Source of the DNA: an uncultured Collinsella sp. | GTDB taxonomy: Bacteria > Actinomycetota > Coriobacteriia > Coriobacteriales > Coriobacteriaceae | Assembly (NCBI GenBank): GCA_900755005.1 | Contig: CAAEEX010000002.1 | Location: 1-25,396 of the forward strand | DNA: 25,396 nt | Reading direction: 5' to 3' | Shown: positions 24,741 to 25,396 of the stretch, in pieces | How positions within the stretch are numbered: the stretch's first letter is position 1 | Layout of the letters: the number at the start of each line of letters is the position of its first letter | Program-made: the position numbers and the translations under genes | The notes under the pieces: generated by a model | The model's database searches: none | The model's input: only the letters and a program-made list of their open reading frames with translations | What the model was told of the DNA's origin: nothing

Positions 24741-24983
24741 ACGGCGATCGCATCGAAAATGCTGATGCGCTTCTACGGATACAAGCGCCTGCCCATCTAC
24801 CGCATGCACACGGTCCGCGAAAACAATATCGCCGACAACACCGTGAAAATCTTGAAGCGCGTAATCCGGGAGTTTAGATGCGCAGACGGGCGGGCTGGCA
24901 TTGTTCAGCATGGCCGCTTCAGGCTCCTCGCCGACGGACACATCACCGAGGACGAAGACATCTACGCACAGCGCAGCCGATGA
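24741..24983 (+). pseudogene. Truncated paralogue of the 15374-16045 gene
   Basis: The frame reads RLPIYRMHTVRENNIADNTV, then ILKRVIREFRCADGRAGIVQ, closely matching LPIYCMYTVRESDIVDNAVV and ITKRMVEELRCSDGWIGIV in the gene at 15374. Homology covers the middle third only, from about 24741 to about 24950. The N-terminal KF/LYMN part and the C-terminal QREYRI part are absent, and the frame ends at a TGA at 24983. The in-frame ATG at 24759 has no good ribosome site. It is read as a decayed duplicate at the right edge of the island. The minus-strand frame over the same bases is a shadow. Confidence 0.7.
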
Positions 24984-25124
24984 CCGACCCCTTCCCAACA
25001 TCTCCCAGAAAGTTCGCTGATGTTGACTGGGGTTCCCGTAAAATAAACCCCAACAAAATATGTGCGGAGTGCTGGCCTGGAGCTGCCTTCGGACCCTATT
25101 GGCTGCTCACCGAGAGGCTCCGCT

Positions 25125-25396
25125 ATGAAACGACCCCTTTACTACCTGCTCTGCGCGATCGCGTGCACGTCCATGGTCGGCGCGACGATGCCCATGGCGG
25201 CCATTGCGGAAGCCATCCAGCCTCCAGCAACAGCCGAGCATCAGGCGCAAGCCGACGCCACGACCAGCGACACGGGCGAGGCCAAGGACGGCACCGACAC
25301 AAATGCGACAGCAGATACCGTAGAGGACGGCACTGCAACATCCACCGGCACCAGCGCCGTCAACACGGAAAGCGACGACGGCACCACCGCCGCAAC
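25125..25396 (+). CDS. Secreted or surface protein, N-terminal part (runs off the window)
   Basis: ATG 25125, with GAGAGG about 8 nt upstream, opens a frame that continues to the window end without a stop (90 codons). Residues 1-30 form a signal peptide (MKRPLYYLLCAIACTSMVGA, then an AIAEA cleavage region). After it comes a low-complexity Ala/Thr/Asp/Gly-rich segment (SDTGEAKDGTDTNATADT), typical of the linker or stalk of a large surface protein. GC and codon use return to the level of the pel region, so the core chromosome appears to resume here. The mature domains lie outside the window. Confidence 0.75.
   Translation, partial: MKRPLYYLLCAIACTSMVGATMPMAAIAEAIQPPATAEHQAQADATTSDTGEAKDGTDTNATADTVEDGTATSTGTSAVNTESDDGTTAA

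Noticed and set aside
24699..25001. A 100-codon minus-strand frame
   Set aside because: It is the antisense shadow of the truncated paralogue, whose plus frame matches the intact gene at 15374.

Overview
The window looks like the chromosome of a Coriobacteriia actinomycete, most likely Collinsella or a close relative. The basis is a GC-rich coding left half, frequent GTG and TTG starts, and a Gram-positive-type Pel locus with no outer-membrane components. The assignment is an inference from gene content, not proof.

Left part (about 1-12.6 kb, GC-rich, dense). A small ModE-type DNA-binding protein converges on a Cys/Met-type PLP enzyme homologue that seems to lack its Schiff-base lysine. Next comes an eight-gene minus-strand operon with overlapping or near-overlapping genes, in transcription order: pelD, pelE, a DUF2194 deacetylase-like protein, pelF, pelG, a CotH-kinase lipoprotein, a VTC-domain protein and a DUF4956 membrane protein. 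It encodes synthesis and export of a Pel-like cationic exopolysaccharide. PelD is the regulator: it joins an SDR-like domain, a membrane region, a GAF domain and a degenerate GGDEF that keeps an RxxD c-di-GMP I-site (R647-D650). PelF polymerises, PelG transports, PelE scaffolds, and the DUF2194 protein probably deacetylates. The last three genes suggest phosphate or phosphotransfer chemistry at the membrane.

Right part (about 12.6-25 kb, lower GC, sparse, mixed strands). This is a defence or accessory island. It holds rloB-rloA behind a good sigma-70 promoter, an unknown protein (15374-16045), a divergent pair of an unknown helical protein and a KAP P-loop NTPase, a broken UvrD-like helicase, a PIN-domain protein, a frameshifted IS256-type transposase remnant, a membrane protein with a possible zinc site, and a defence-type reverse transcriptase with a YCDD active site. 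Upstream of the RT is a predicted promoter followed by about 317 nt with four hairpins. This resembles the RT plus upstream ncRNA layout of DRT2-type systems and is the best candidate here for an undescribed system. A truncated paralogue of the 15374-16045 gene lies at the far end of the island, just before a secreted surface protein that runs off the window.

Recurring non-coding elements include three intergenic copies of a GAAGTGCGG-N-(G/A)AAAA motif, several perfect palindromes, and hairpins that may act as terminators. No tRNA, rRNA or CRISPR array was seen.
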